DNA of 14,741 nt, taken from assembly GCA_022842805.1 (NCBI GenBank), contig JALHOX010000055.1:1-14741 (forward strand), written 5' to 3'. A program made the position numbers and the translations under genes. Positions 13,490 to 14,741 of this stretch are shown one piece after another (positions within the stretch are counted from its first letter, which is position 1; each line of letters begins with the position of its first letter). The notes below the pieces were generated by a model that made no database searches, had not been told where the DNA came from, and saw nothing but the letters and a program-made list of their open reading frames with translations. The stretch comes from Phycisphaerae bacterium. GTDB taxonomy: Bacteria; Planctomycetota; Phycisphaerae; UBA1845; Fen-1342.

Positions 13490-14741
13490 CTAGCGGACCG
13501 TGATGGGAGCGTTTAGCCGGCCGTTCGCGAAGTTTCCCTTTCCGTCGTGCAGATAGCCGATCAGGTGGTACGTTCCGGGCGGCACATTCTTGGGCCGCCA
13601 GCGGTAAGACATGACGCCGGGCGCGGCGCGCAGCCCGTCGACAATGATCCATTTCTCATTGCCGTTTCGATCGGTTTCGTCGGCGTCGTAGCCGAGCGAG
13701 ATCACGGTGTTTGGTCGGGCGTGGCGCGCTTGATAGCGGATCTCGATTTCGCCGTTCGAACCGAGCGGCGTCGCGGAGACCAGTTCGAACTCGGCGGGCG
13801 GCACGGCGACATCGCCGCCGGGGGCGCGCATTTTGTAGATGCGTAGTCTGCGTCGCAGCGGCGGATCGTCGAACTCTGGCAAGATCAGATCGTCGGGCAA
13901 GGGCACGAAAGCGCCGCCGGGAAAGATGCGGGCGAGTTCGTCGTCGGGATGGGCGTCGACGGCATAGTCCCATTTTTTCTGATAATCGTTGAGCTTGCCG
14001 GCTTTCAGCACTGTTTCGACGAATTCATAGCTATTGGCCAGACCGTCGGTGTTGACGCAGGTACGATCGGAGAAATAGCCGAGAATGCCGGTGCTGCCGG
14101 ACCAGATGGTGGCGTCGAGCGGCAGATTGGCGCGAGCCCACTGGGCCCCGCGATAGAGATGGTAATTCCAGCCGCGCGGTTGCTCGTTGATCGTGTCGCG
14201 GATGGCGGCGAAGCGCATGACTGTCGCGCCGCCGACGAGGGCGATGGAGCCGGCAATGAGGCCATGATGGGGGAACTTGCCGCGGGAGCCGATCGCCGCT
14301 GCGAGGCAGGAGAGAGCGCCGGAGGCGAGCCATGTTCGCGGCTCGATTCCGCGGGCCGCGGGCAGCACGGCCCAAAGCCCGAGCGCGGTGAGCACAGCGG
14401 CCCCTACCAAGGGCTCGGGCAGGCGCGGCGTCGGCCGTGCGAAGAGAAAGCCGACAAGGATTGCGCCGATCAGGATGATCCAGACGAGGTCGGCTCGCAG
14501 ATAGTTGACGAGTGCGCCGACGATGAGCAACGCGATGAAGCCCGGCGCGCCTCGCAAAATCGTGAGCCGCTCGAATGCGCCGCTGATGGCGGCGACCGAG
14601 ACCATCGAGACGACGAACAAGGGGTGGTAGTACCAGCCGGTGGAGGAAAATCCGCCGCGGAACGCCGTCGCGTAATAGAACCAAGCGCCGACCGCGCCGG
14701 CGACGAAGGGCCAGAGTCGGCGGAACGGCGCCAGCGTCTCG
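13490..14741 (-). CDS. GT-C/PMT-type membrane glycosyltransferase, C-terminal part
   Basis: The reading frame is open to the right edge of the window, so about 416 C-terminal codons are present and the start is missing; the TTG at 14620 is an internal codon. About seven hydrophobic segments lie between 14741 and roughly 14200 (for example FIALLIVGALVNYL and LVWIILIGAILVGFLFA). A soluble region follows with GAQWARANLPLDATIWSG, GILGYFSDR and NTDGLANSYEF. This order (W.R.NLP.DA, G..GYFS.R, D.DGL.N) is typical of lipid-linked-sugar-dependent GT-C/PMT glycosyltransferases. The catalytic Asp/Glu loops of the N-terminal half are outside the window. A final roughly 95-residue domain (about 13493-13785), rich in beta strands (FELVSATP to PGTYHLIGYLHDGKG), looks like an added Ig-type sandwich. 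Downstream wecB suggests a surface-glycan locus. Confidence 0.75.
   Translation of the reverse strand, partial: ETLAPFRRLWPFVAGAVGAWFYYATAFRGGFSSTGWYYHPLFVVSMVSVAAISGAFERLTILRGAPGFIALLIVGALVNYLRADLVWIILIGAILVGFLFARPTPRLPEPLVGAAVLTALGLWAVLPAARGIEPRTWLASGALSCLAAAIGSRGKFPHHGLIAGSIALVGGATVMRFAAIRDTINEQPRGWNYHLYRGAQWARANLPLDATIWSGSTGILGYFSDRTCVNTDGLANSYEFVETVLKAGKLNDYQKKWDYAVDAHPDDELARIFPGGAFVPLPDDLILPEFDDPPLRRRLRIYKMRAPGGDVAVPPAEFELVSATPLGSNGEIEIRYQARHARPNTVISLGYDADETDRNGNEKWIIVDGLRAAPGVMSYRWRPKNVPPGTYHLIGYLHDGKGNFANGRLNAPITVR

Noticed and set aside
14620..14620. TTG as the start of the glycosyltransferase gene
   Set aside because: The frame continues without a stop to the window edge and the added residues are membrane-like, so the gene is cut by the window rather than starting here.

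Overview
This GC-rich window carries ordinary cellular genes plus one metal-resistance operon. The taxon cannot be fixed from sequence alone. Several features fit the Planctomycetota: a huge secreted beta-helix/Ig protein ending in a Cys-rich motif, short hydrophobic segment and Arg cluster; a small ECF sigma factor paired with a membrane protein; many exported proteins; and hairpin-forming dispersed repeats between genes. I treat that placement as a moderate-confidence inference.

Layout. (1) 1-3847: one very large exported surface protein (365-3691) bracketed by two direct copies of a roughly 115-bp hairpin-bearing repeat. (2) 3848-4968: two divergent genes, a DUF1801 protein with a Lys/Ala/Pro histone H1-like tail (minus) and the ribosome-rescue peptidyl-tRNA hydrolase arfB (plus). 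(3) 5018-7357: an arsenic operon, arsR-arsM-arsC. It has a clear sigma70-type promoter, a palindromic candidate ArsR operator lying over the start codon, a methyltransferase with all three catalytic cysteines, and an arsenate reductase of the thioredoxin-coupled type that unexpectedly begins with a signal sequence. No arsenite efflux pump is present. (4) 7365-8055: a hypothetical lipoprotein-like gene (minus) lying between two direct copies of another hairpin repeat; a degenerate relative of that repeat sits between arsM and arsC. (5) 8185-9248: ECF sigma factor and a translationally coupled single-pass membrane protein that is probably its regulator. (6) 9405-14741: four minus-strand genes, read from right to left: a membrane glycosyltransferase of the GT-C/PMT type (cut by the window end), UDP-GlcNAc 2-epimerase wecB, an exported protein of unknown function, and trpB.

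How the genes work together. ArsR should sense As(III) and release the operon; ArsC reduces arsenate to arsenite and ArsM methylates arsenite. ArsR and ArsM share the same CC-x4-CC cysteine arrangement. WecB and the GT-C enzyme point to cell-surface glycan synthesis.

A recurring architecture stands out. Four genes that begin transcription units (arfB, arsR, trpB, wecB) each have a TAnnnT/TAnnnA -10-like hexamer exactly 6 nt before the ATG and no usable Shine-Dalgarno sequence. Operon-internal genes (arsM, arsC, the sigma partner) have clear Shine-Dalgarno sequences instead. This suggests leaderless transcription of the first genes.
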